Below, piece after piece: positions 1 to 5,178 of a stretch of 6,380 nucleotides of DNA (within the stretch, counting starts at the first letter, position 1; each line of letters starts with the position of its first letter). This stretch comes from Nitrospirota bacterium (GTDB lineage Bacteria > Nitrospirota > Thermodesulfovibrionia > Thermodesulfovibrionales > JdFR-86), in NCBI GenBank assembly GCA_030667205.1, contig DAOUWH010000099.1, positions 1 through 6,380 of the forward strand, written 5' to 3'. The position numbers were made by a program, and so were the translations under genes. A model generated the notes under the pieces. The model saw only the letters and a list, made by a program, of their open reading frames with translations, was not told where the DNA came from and searched no databases.

Positions 1-559
1 CTTCTTCGAGCGCCTTTGTGGCCGCGTTTATTATGGCCCTCGCCGAGGCGTAAAGCTCGAGGCAGCCATGGTTTCCGCAGGGGCAGCTCCGCCAGCCGGC
101 CTCCACGCTGATGTGCCCGACCTCGGCCGCCACGTCCATGAGCCTTCCGCCATGAAAGATGCCGCCCCCTATGCCCGTGCCCAGGGTCATGAGGACAAAG
201 CTTTGAAGGTCCCTGCCCGCCCAGAGCCACTTTTCGCCAAGCACAGCGGCATTCGCGTCGTTTTCGACCACAACGGGCACCGAAAGCGCAAGGTCATTAA
301 ATGTCCTTCCGTTCATCGAAGGCAGGTTGGGCGAGTTTATTACCGTCTGTGTCTCTGTATCAAGGACACCCGCCGCGCCGATTCCCACGCCGTCCACGCC
401 CTCCCGGACGAGCCCTTCTATGGCCTCCTTCAGCGAGGCCATAACGTCTCCAGAGGACGAGACCTTTGTCTTTTCGAGGATATCCCCATTTTTCGAGACC
501 AGTGCGGCCCTGAGGTTGGTGCCGCCGAGGTCGACTCCTATGGCATAGTGTTTTGGCAT
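1..559 (-). CDS. ROK-family sugar kinase (glucokinase-like), N-terminal part
   Basis: Partial gene read leftward; the first 186 residues are inside the window and the C-terminal part (family length about 300-320) lies beyond position 1. The product should phosphorylate a hexose or amino sugar with ATP in the cytoplasm. Visible motifs are the phosphate-binding DLGGTN (residues 10-15), ENDANAA with the catalytic base D101, the glycine-rich LGTGIGGG loop (126-133), EVGH with zinc ligand H149, and the ROK zinc motif CPCGNHGCLE (159-168; C159, C161, C166). The ATG at 559 is chosen because an in-frame TAA lies two codons upstream (568-566) and the motif spacing from it is normal. No Shine-Dalgarno sequence is visible. 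Glucokinase, N-acetylglucosamine/N-acetylmannosamine kinase and ROK regulators share these motifs. A regulator is unlikely because no N-terminal DNA-binding domain precedes DLGGTN. The exact sugar cannot be told from the sequence. Confidence 0.93.
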   Translation of the reverse strand, partial: MPKHYAIGVDLGGTNLRAALVSKNGDILEKTKVSSSGDVMASLKEAIEGLVREGVDGVGIGAAGVLDTETQTVINSPNLPSMNGRTFNDLALSVPVVVENDANAAVLGEKWLWAGRDLQSFVLMTLGTGIGGGIFHGGRLMDVAAEVGHISVEAGWRSCPCGNHGCLELYASARAIINAATKALEE

Positions 560-591
560 AACTGTTTATGAGTGTAAAAAGAGTATCCTTT

Positions 592-620
592 ATATTATCA
601 CATGGGCAGGGGTGGGTAAA
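592..620 (-). promoter_or_regulatory. candidate promoter of the ROK kinase gene
   Basis: On the minus strand a -35-like TTTACC (620-615) is separated by 17 bp from TAATAT (597-592), which is preceded by TGA, giving an extended -10 (TGn). Both hexamers match the sigma-70 consensus at 4 of 6 positions. The predicted start near 585 gives a leader of about 26 nt, which shows no clear ribosome binding site. This is a pattern match only. Confidence 0.4.
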
Positions 621-653
621 GTTGGGGACACAGTCTCTTTCTACTCGAATTGG
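618..653. repeat. possible remnant of a REP/RAYT-type repeat
   Basis: The stretch beginning AAGTTGGGGACACAGTCTC resembles, from memory, the TTGGGGACAGnC-type sequences that flank REP-associated tyrosine transposases (Y1_Tnp/RAYT) in many bacteria. Only one copy is present and no transposase gene is in the window, so it would be a solitary or degraded copy. It sits in the divergent intergenic region between the ROK kinase and the ABC exporter. The call rests on recalled similarity and is weak. Confidence 0.25.
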
Positions 654-727
654 CACGTTTCAACCCTGATAAGGGGGATGGTGGCCCCCGGAAAAGCAGG
701 CCGGCGAAGGGTCCGGAAGACGTAGCC

Positions 728-762
728 TCCACATCCCCCGAAAGCCTGATATAATCATCTTA
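728..762 (+). promoter_or_regulatory. extended -10 promoter, predicted leaderless start of the ABC operon
   Basis: A perfect TATAAT lies at 750-755 with TG one base upstream (747-748), an ideal extended -10. TCCACA (728-733; 4 of 6 to TTGACA) lies 16 bp upstream. Exactly 6 bp separate the -10 from the ATG at 762, so the standard start position is the A of the start codon. The TG of the promoter also belongs to the in-frame stop TGA (747-749), so translation cannot begin further upstream. No Shine-Dalgarno sequence is present. Confidence 0.75.
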
Positions 763-1496
763 TGGAGAGCATAATCACCGCAAGGGGACTTGCGAAAAGC
801 TACAACTCGCTCCGCGCAGTGGACGGCATAGACTTTGAAATTAAAACGGGCGAATGCTTCGGCTTCCTCGGCCCAAACGGCGCGGGAAAGACCACCGTGA
901 TGAAGATAATTTACTGCTTCCTCCCACCCGATGAGGGAGAGGTAAAGGTCTTTGACATCGATGTTAAGAAAGAGCCATGGAGAATAAAGTCCAGGATAGG
1001 AGTACTTCCGCAGCACGAAAACCTCGACCCCGACCTCTCGGTCATGGAAAACCTCGTGGTCTACGCCCGCTACTTCGACATCGGAAAGAACGCCTCGGTG
1101 CCCATCGCGTGGGAGATGCTTGAATTCGCCGAGATAAAAGAGAAGGCCGACGTTAACATTTTAAAACTTTCGGGCGGGATGAAGCGGAGGCTCCAGCTTG
1201 CACGGGCGCTGATGAACTACCCGGAGCTCCTCGTGCTCGATGAGCCCACCACAGGGCTCGACCCCCACAGCAGGCATACCGTGTGGGACAAGCTAAACCA
1301 GCTCAAGGAGCAAGGCACCACGCTCCTTCTTACCACGCATTACATGGAGGAGGCCGAGGCCCTGTGCGACAGGGTAGCCATCATGGACAGGGGGAAGATC
1401 GTGGCCACAGATTCGCCCAAAAAGCTTATGGAGCGCCACGGCGGGAACCTCGAGCACGTCTATCTCACTTTAACGGGGAGGCCGCTTGAAGCTTAA
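762..1496 (+). CDS. ABC-2 exporter ATP-binding protein (NodI/DrrA type)
   Basis: This 244-residue cytoplasmic ATPase powers the permease encoded next to it. It has a complete single nucleotide-binding domain: Walker A GPNGAGKT (37-44), Q-loop Q84, ABC signature LSGGM (136-140), Walker B LLVLDEP (156-162) with catalytic E161, D-loop GLD (165-167) and switch H193. Length and motif layout match the NodI/DrrA/CcmA group, which exports lipo-oligosaccharides, drugs or polysaccharides. The substrate cannot be inferred here. The first methionine is used: the typical opening (IxARGLxKSY) begins at once, an in-frame TGA lies 12 bp upstream, and the promoter places the transcript start at this ATG. The 3' end overlaps the permease start by 11 bp, so the two are translationally coupled. 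Confidence 0.95.
   Translation: MESIITARGLAKSYNSLRAVDGIDFEIKTGECFGFLGPNGAGKTTVMKIIYCFLPPDEGEVKVFDIDVKKEPWRIKSRIGVLPQHENLDPDLSVMENLVVYARYFDIGKNASVPIAWEMLEFAEIKEKADVNILKLSGGMKRRLQLARALMNYPELLVLDEPTTGLDPHSRHTVWDKLNQLKEQGTTLLLTTHYMEEAEALCDRVAIMDRGKIVATDSPKKLMERHGGNLEHVYLTLTGRPLEA
1475..1481 (+). promoter_or_regulatory. Shine-Dalgarno sequence for the permease, supporting a TTG start
   Basis: GGGGAGG inside the end of the ATPase gene lies 4 nt before the TTG at 1486. It supports this rare start codon. It also contrasts with the promoter-proximal ATPase gene, which has no such site. Confidence 0.6.
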
Positions 1497-2238
1497 GAGA
1501 GCTTTTAGGGTCTGGCAGAGACACTTCACCGTCTACACGAAGCTCTACAAGTCGAGCATTGTCCTGAACTTCGTCGAGCCCGTGCTGTACCTCGTCGCGC
1601 TCGGCCTCGGCCTCGGGGCGTTCGTTAAGGAGATAAACGGCGTGCCCTACATAAAATACATCGCCCCGGGCATCGTGGCATCCTCGGCGATGTTCGCCGC
1701 CTCTTTTGAGTGCACCTACGGCACCTACGTCAGGATGACCTACCAGAGGACGTTCGACGCGATACTTGCCACCCCGGTTGGCATAGACGACCTCGTGGCG
1801 GGAGAACTCATGTGGGGCGCGACGAAGGGGATTATCTACGGCACGACCATTATGATCGTGATATCCGCCTTCGGGCTTGTCGAGTCCCCGATGATAGTAT
1901 TTCTTGTGCCTTTCCTCTTTGTCGGTGCGCTGATATTCGCGGAGGTCGCGGTCATCTCCGCCGCGCTTGCCCCAGGCATAGACACCTTCAACTACTACTA
2001 CACGCTTTTCATGACGCCGATGTTCCTGTTCTCGGGCATCTTCTTCCCCATAGAAAGCTTCCCCCCGCTTGTGGCAAAGATAGCGTTCTTCACGCCCCTT
2101 TACCACCTTGTAAACATCTCCCGGTCGTTCGCAAACGGCTCAATTCCGGCAGGAGACATCCTCTGGCTTCTGGCGGCCACGGCCATTATCGCGCCCTATC
2201 CCTTCAGGCTCATGAGGAGGAGGATTTTAAGGGGGTAA
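1486..2238 (+). CDS. ABC-2 type permease (NodJ/DrrB type)
   Basis: The 250-residue inner-membrane protein forms the channel half of the exporter with the preceding ATPase. Hydrophobic segments lie at about 25-47, 59-76, 113-130, 136-163, 170-187 and 224-240, the six-span pattern of ABC-2 permeases. Features typical of NodJ-like members are FVEPVLYLVALGLGLG (29-44), the APGIVASSAMFAASFECTYG stretch (60-79) and the conserved loop FSGIFFPIESFPP (182-194). The C-terminus is strongly basic (RLMRRRILRG). Translation starts at a TTG that overlaps the ATPase stop and is preceded by GGGGAGG, so the pair is one operon. No substrate gene is adjacent, so cargo (lipid-linked sugar, drug or other amphiphile) is open. 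Confidence 0.93.
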   Translation: MKLKRAFRVWQRHFTVYTKLYKSSIVLNFVEPVLYLVALGLGLGAFVKEINGVPYIKYIAPGIVASSAMFAASFECTYGTYVRMTYQRTFDAILATPVGIDDLVAGELMWGATKGIIYGTTIMIVISAFGLVESPMIVFLVPFLFVGALIFAEVAVISAALAPGIDTFNYYYTLFMTPMFLFSGIFFPIESFPPLVAKIAFFTPLYHLVNISRSFANGSIPAGDILWLLAATAIIAPYPFRLMRRRILRG

Positions 2239-2271
2239 CATGCAGGATTAAAAGACATTTTTACCCTTAAA
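2226..2271 (+). terminator. hairpin over the permease stop codon, possible 3' end structure
   Basis: TTTAAGGG (2226-2233) plus TAA (2236-2238, the stop codon) pairs with TTACCCTTAAA (2261-2271), giving 11 bp with a two-base bulge and a 22-nt loop. No T-tract follows, so it is not a canonical intrinsic terminator. It may instead protect the mRNA 3' end or act with Rho. Confidence 0.35.
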
Positions 2272-2296
2272 GTGCCACCCATCCCATCCTGGCCCG

Positions 2297-2368
2297 AACA
2301 GGTATTATAAGTCTATAAATAATTTCAATAAATAAATTAAAACATATTACTTGACCGGGCTACCTGTT
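2297..2368. repeat. long-spaced inverted repeat enclosing an AT-rich block
   Basis: AACAGGTA (2297-2304) and TACCTGTT (2361-2368) are perfect inverse copies 56 bp apart. The interval is very AT-rich (2303-2350), unlike the coding DNA around it. The pair could be two half-sites for a looping regulator acting on the promoter downstream, but chance cannot be excluded for 8 bp. Confidence 0.35.
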
Positions 2369-2386
2369 ATACGTGAGTATATAAGG

Positions 2387-2400
2387 ATACGATTTCGTAT
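2387..2400. promoter_or_regulatory. operator-like palindrome abutting the PilZ -35 element
   Basis: ATACGATTTCGTAT has 6-bp arms around a TT centre. Its last base overlaps the first base of the -35 hexamer at 2400-2405, a usual position for a regulator that contacts or blocks RNA polymerase. No regulator gene of obvious relevance is in the window. Confidence 0.45.
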
Positions 2401-2435
2401 TGTTTATATCAGCGGGGGATGATATAGTGGGCTTA
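2400..2435 (+). promoter_or_regulatory. promoter of the pilZ-diguanylate cyclase operon
   Basis: TTGTTT (2400-2405) is followed after 17 bp by TATAGT (2423-2428), preceded by TGA to make an extended -10 (2420-2428). The predicted start near 2435 leaves a leader of about 32 nt before the ATG at 2467. This promoter shares the TGn extension with the others in the window but is not leaderless. Confidence 0.6.
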
Positions 2436-2448
2436 ATAACATTAAGCC
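2430..2448. promoter_or_regulatory. perfect 8-bp dyad over the predicted transcription start
   Basis: GGCTTAATAACATTAAGCC has 8-bp arms and a 3-base centre, located from about -5 to +14 relative to the predicted start. An overlapping alternative pairing exists: TTAATAA (2433-2439) with TTATTAA (2449-2455). This could be a repressor operator or a leader hairpin. Confidence 0.5.
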
Positions 2449-2466
2449 TTATTAAACGAAGACCTT

Positions 2467-2757
2467 ATGACCTACGCACCTGAAAGAAGAGACGGGAAAA
2501 GAGACCTCTTCACCGTTACCGTAGAGTACTCGGTGCAGACGCCCGAGGCCGTAGATGAGGGATGTTCAAAGGGGGTCTGCCTGACCACGAACATGAGCAA
2601 AAAAGGTCTGGGCCTTATCATGGACTGTCACGTGGATGAGGGGCAGTCCATAGCGATCTATGGCGATAACCTTTCCGGTGGGCCGCTTACCGCGAATGTA
2701 AGGTGGTGCTCCAGGGTCTCTGATGGCATCTATCGCATCGGCCTCAGGCTGAACTGA
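2467..2757 (+). CDS. single-domain PilZ protein, probable c-di-GMP receptor
   Basis: This 96-residue soluble protein consists of one PilZ domain. Both c-di-GMP binding signatures are present: RxxxR as R8-D-G-K-R12 near the N-terminus, and the [D/N]xSxxG motif as N42-M-S-K-K-G47. A PilZ-like end follows (NVRWC, then YRIGLRL at 89-95). Such proteins bind c-di-GMP and pass the signal to a partner controlling motility, adhesion or exopolysaccharide. The ATG is the first possible one, since an in-frame TAA lies at 2443-2445. Only a weak GAAG precedes it. The diguanylate cyclase begins 8 bp after the stop, so maker and receptor of the signal are probably co-transcribed. No output domain is fused, so the target is unknown. 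Confidence 0.88.
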   Translation: MTYAPERRDGKRDLFTVTVEYSVQTPEAVDEGCSKGVCLTTNMSKKGLGLIMDCHVDEGQSIAIYGDNLSGGPLTANVRWCSRVSDGIYRIGLRLN

Positions 2758-2765
2758 CCAGCCAT

Positions 2766-3797
2766 ATGGTCGCGGTAGACAATACACCTTCACTGGATAA
2801 AGCATACATCGTTTTTCTTGACGCCGAGCAGGGTGTAATCGATGCCCTCAGGCCTGCCCTCGAAAAAGAAGGCTACGAACCCCTGGCCGCCGCTGACCCC
2901 GAAGATGCCTTGCACCTGTGCCAGAAGTACAAGCCGAGGGTACTGCTGCCGGACATCAGCAAACCCGATACCAGCCGTCAGCTGTTGGAGTTCATTAATA
3001 AATACAAGAAAGCAAACGGCGAAAACATCGGGATAGTCCTCCTTGCGAAAAACAACGTGCCCGAATGCGAGGAACTCAAGGGCATCCGCTACATAAGGGA
3101 ACCGTACCTTTCGGACGACCTCGTCTGCGCCTTAAGGGAGGCCGAAGAGATCGTACTCCTTAAGGACGAGCGCGACATGTTCCTCGAACAGCTTACGGAG
3201 TATTCCAGGGGGCTTGAGAAAATGGTCGAGGAACAGACCCTGGAACTGACCATCGCCAACAAAAGTCTCAAGCGGCTTTCCGTTACCGACGACCTCACCG
3301 GCATCTATAACAGGAGGTATTTCTTCGACAGGCTCGGGCAGGAGATAAACCAGACCCAGCGCTACGGCCATCCACTGTCGGTAATTATACTTGACCTGGA
3401 CAACTTTAAAAGCGTAAACGACTGCATGGGCCACCAGGCCGGGGACGACGTGCTCAGGGAATTCTCAACCCTCCTTAAAAACAAACTCCGGAAGGGGGAA
3501 ACCGCAGCAAGGTACGGCGGCGAGGAATTCGCCGTAATACTGCCCCATGTAAACGGCAGTGACTCCCTTAAGGCGGCCGAGGCTGTAAGAAGGACCGTGG
3601 AGTCAGCCGAGTTCTCGTGTTCGCATGCAGGAGTCAAGATCAGCGTAAGCATCGGGGTCGCGGAACTCGATGAAAGCTTAAGAGACCCGGACGAGGTAAT
3701 CGCAAGGGCGGACAAGGCCCTTTACGAGGCCAAGCGACAGGGAAAGAACAGGGTCTCTCCGTGGCCCCCCAACAAGGAAGAAAACAGCAAACCCTAA
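2766..3797 (+). CDS. diguanylate cyclase with degenerate receiver domain (REC-like + GGDEF)
   Basis: The 343-residue protein should make c-di-GMP from two GTP in the cytoplasm. Residues 13-125 look like a response-regulator receiver with D63 at the phosphorylation position (LLPDIS). However, the usual acidic pair is reduced to D19-A20-E21, the conserved Thr/Ser is L93, and the conserved Lys is E112 in REPY. A charged helical linker, likely coiled coil, spans about 128-172. The GGDEF domain (173-330) is intact: DDLTGIYNRR (175-184), metal-site DLDNFK (210-215), GHQAGDD (222-228), active-site GGEEF (251-255) and the ending AKRQGKNRV (322-330). The product-inhibition site is RKGE (242-245) instead of RxxD. 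No Shine-Dalgarno sequence is seen, so translation is probably coupled to the PilZ gene 8 bp upstream. Confidence 0.92.
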   Translation: MVAVDNTPSLDKAYIVFLDAEQGVIDALRPALEKEGYEPLAAADPEDALHLCQKYKPRVLLPDISKPDTSRQLLEFINKYKKANGENIGIVLLAKNNVPECEELKGIRYIREPYLSDDLVCALREAEEIVLLKDERDMFLEQLTEYSRGLEKMVEEQTLELTIANKSLKRLSVTDDLTGIYNRRYFFDRLGQEINQTQRYGHPLSVIILDLDNFKSVNDCMGHQAGDDVLREFSTLLKNKLRKGETAARYGGEEFAVILPHVNGSDSLKAAEAVRRTVESAEFSCSHAGVKISVSIGVAELDESLRDPDEVIARADKALYEAKRQGKNRVSPWPPNKEENSKP

Positions 3798-3817
3798 AAA
3801 TCCCCCCGGCAACTTGT

Positions 3818-3834
3818 GAAATATTTCCATGGAA
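3818..3834. repeat. two overlapping short palindromes at the Sir2 start
   Basis: GAAATATTTC (3818-3827) and TTCCATGGAA (3825-3834) are both perfect 10-bp palindromes, and the second contains the Sir2 start codon. They could serve as an operator or mask initiation, but short palindromes like these also arise by chance. Confidence 0.25.
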
Positions 3835-4593
3835 GACTTCGACGGTAGGCTCAGGCGCAGCGCCTCGCTTTTAAAGGAAGCCCAAAGCATCGCCGTATTC
3901 ACCGGCGCGGGCATCTCCACCGACTCGGGCATAGCCGACTTCAGAAGCCCCGGCGGCGTATGGGACCGCTACAGGATAGTGACCTTCCAGGAGTTCCTCT
4001 CAAGCGCCGAGGCCCGCAGGGAGTACTGGGCGATGAAGCGCGAACTCTTTAAAGAGATAGCCGGTGCCAAACCAAACCGCGCCCACACAGCCATCGCCGA
4101 ACTCCACGGCACCGGGAAGCTTAAATGCGTCATAACCCAGAACATCGACGGCCTCCACCAGGCCGGGGGCTGCCCGCCCGAGGCCGTTATAGAGCTTCAC
4201 GGGACGAATCTAAAGGCCCTGTGCCTCGAGTGCGGGCGCACATGGCCTTACGAAGAGATCCAGGAGAGGCTTGAGGCCGGAGACCTCGAGCCCAGGTGCA
4301 CCGGCTGCAAGGGCCTCATCAAGCCCGCCACCGTATCCTTCGGCCAGTCGATGCCCGAGGAAGAGCTTAAAAGGGCGTTTGAGTGCACCATAAAAAGCGA
4401 CCTGATGTTCATGATAGGCTCATCGCTTCAGGTGGAGCCCGCGGCCTCCATACCGCACGCGGCCCACAGGGCAGGGGCAAAGCTTATATTCATAAACCGC
4501 ACGCCGACGCCGTGGGACCACATCGCGGAGGTACTTTTCAACGAGAACGCCTCGGAGGTGATGGGCAGGCTTATCCAGACGTACAGGCAGTAG
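3829..4593 (+). CDS. Sir2-family NAD-dependent protein deacylase (CobB-like)
   Basis: The 254-residue sirtuin should remove acyl groups from protein lysines using NAD, producing nicotinamide and O-acyl-ADP-ribose. The full motif set is present: GAGIS (26-30) with GIADFRS (34-40), TQNIDGLH (103-110), catalytic H124 in ELHGT, zinc ligands C132, C135, C157 and C160, VSFGQSMPEEEL (169-180), GSSLQVEPA (197-205) and FINR (221-224). The Tyr-x-x-Arg pair of SIRT5/E. coli CobB-type desuccinylases is not evident: the comparable helix reads Y66-W-A-M69. Ordinary deacetylation is therefore the better guess. The gene lies 31 bp after the cyclase on the same strand and may be in the same transcript. No Shine-Dalgarno sequence or convincing promoter precedes the ATG. 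It ends 10 bp before the convergent lipoprotein gene. Confidence 0.95.
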   Translation: MEDFDGRLRRSASLLKEAQSIAVFTGAGISTDSGIADFRSPGGVWDRYRIVTFQEFLSSAEARREYWAMKRELFKEIAGAKPNRAHTAIAELHGTGKLKCVITQNIDGLHQAGGCPPEAVIELHGTNLKALCLECGRTWPYEEIQERLEAGDLEPRCTGCKGLIKPATVSFGQSMPEEELKRAFECTIKSDLMFMIGSSLQVEPAASIPHAAHRAGAKLIFINRTPTPWDHIAEVLFNENASEVMGRLIQTYRQ

Positions 4594-4603
4594 CGGCGAC
4601 CTT

Positions 4604-5125
4604 TTATCTGCCCCAGAAGAATACTTCCCCTTCTTCCGACAGCTTCTGTTCAACACGGTCATCGAGCTTTATTTTAACCCTCACCCTCCCGCCTGCCATC
4701 AGCCAATAGTTGACCTCGACAACGTCAGTTATACCGTAGACAAGGGGCATATACAAGGCCCTTAGCTCATACCCGATGATGGCGCCTTCCTCGTTGATTA
4801 TTCTTTGGAGCTGGAACTTCCGGAAGGACCTGTGGAAGCTCACAAAGGCATCGGCCACCTCGAGGGCCTCCCGGGCCGAGAGCCCCTTCTTCACCTTGTA
4901 ATCGTACTCCGGGGCAAAGGGCACAAACTCGTAGCCGTCGCCCTCCGCGTCAAGGACGGCAACTGTCTCTATATCGTCAATGTGCCGGGCGCCGTAGAGT
5001 ATGAGGTCATAGGAGCCGGCGACCTCCCCGGCATCCGTTACGACCTCCGTCCTCAGATGTTTCGCCCCCGCGCAGGAGACGAGCAAGGGCACAAGAAAAA
5101 GAACTGCCAGGACGGCTTCCCTCAT
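4604..5125 (-). CDS. lipoprotein of unknown function, paralog 1
   Basis: The 173-residue precursor has a lipoprotein signal peptide: a short charged start (MRE), a hydrophobic core (4-16) and lipobox LVSC with C18 as the lipidated residue. The +2 residue is Ala, so outer-membrane sorting is expected if Lol rules apply. The family is not recognised. The mature part aligns along its length with the neighbouring lipoprotein at 5691-5179: AGSYDLILYGAR/AGTYTMYLYSTR, VAVLDAEGDGYEF/VAILDVEDDNYEF, a 'PE/GADY' segment, I-GYEL/I-GYEI and a final GR. Alternating polar and hydrophobic stretches suggest a mostly beta fold around one helix (about 83-101). It begins 53 bp after the paralog's stop and appears to have its own leaderless promoter. 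Translation begins at the first in-register methionine, directly before the signal peptide. Confidence 0.85.
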   Translation of the reverse strand: MREAVLAVLFLVPLLVSCAGAKHLRTEVVTDAGEVAGSYDLILYGARHIDDIETVAVLDAEGDGYEFVPFAPEYDYKVKKGLSAREALEVADAFVSFHRSFRKFQLQRIINEEGAIIGYELRALYMPLVYGITDVVEVNYWLMAGGRVRVKIKLDDRVEQKLSEEGEVFFWGR

Positions 5126-5159
5126 GGTTACATGATAACAGGACTGGCACCGGGGTCAA
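5125..5159 (-). promoter_or_regulatory. extended -10 promoter, predicted leaderless start of lipoprotein 1
   Basis: On the minus strand TTGACC (5159-5154; 5 of 6 to consensus), a 16-bp spacer, and TATCAT (5137-5132) preceded by TGT form an extended -10 promoter. Exactly 6 bp (GTAACC) separate the -10 from the ATG at 5125, so the predicted start is the A of the ATG. No Shine-Dalgarno sequence is present. Confidence 0.7.
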
Positions 5160-5178
5160 GAGTAAATCACGCCCGGTG
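5148..5178 (-). terminator. hairpin directly after the lipoprotein 2 stop codon
   Basis: On the minus strand CACCGGG (5178-5172) starts at the base after the stop codon of lipoprotein 2 and pairs with CCCGGTG (5154-5148), giving a 7-bp GC-rich stem and a 17-nt loop. No T-tract follows, so it may be a weak terminator or 3' stabiliser. It overlaps the -35 element of the next gene's promoter. Confidence 0.4.

Noticed and set aside
68..571. 167-residue plus-strand ORF at the left edge
   Set aside because: It lies opposite the ROK kinase, whose frame carries all diagnostic motifs; it is a shadow.
651..668. Possible sigma-54 promoter beginning TGGCACG
   Set aside because: The -24 half matches well, but the required -12 TTGC is absent at the correct spacing.
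673..689. GGGGG/CCCCC hairpin upstream of the ABC operon
   Set aside because: Five-base homopolymer arms in GC-rich DNA, no T-tract and no positional logic; likely chance.
660..1016. 118-residue minus-strand ORF over the ABC ATPase start
   Set aside because: Antisense to the Walker A region of the ATPase; no recognisable motif.
1465..2106. 213-residue minus-strand ORF opposite the permease
   Set aside because: Very arginine-, glutamate- and glycine-rich low-quality translation, antisense to a clear membrane protein.
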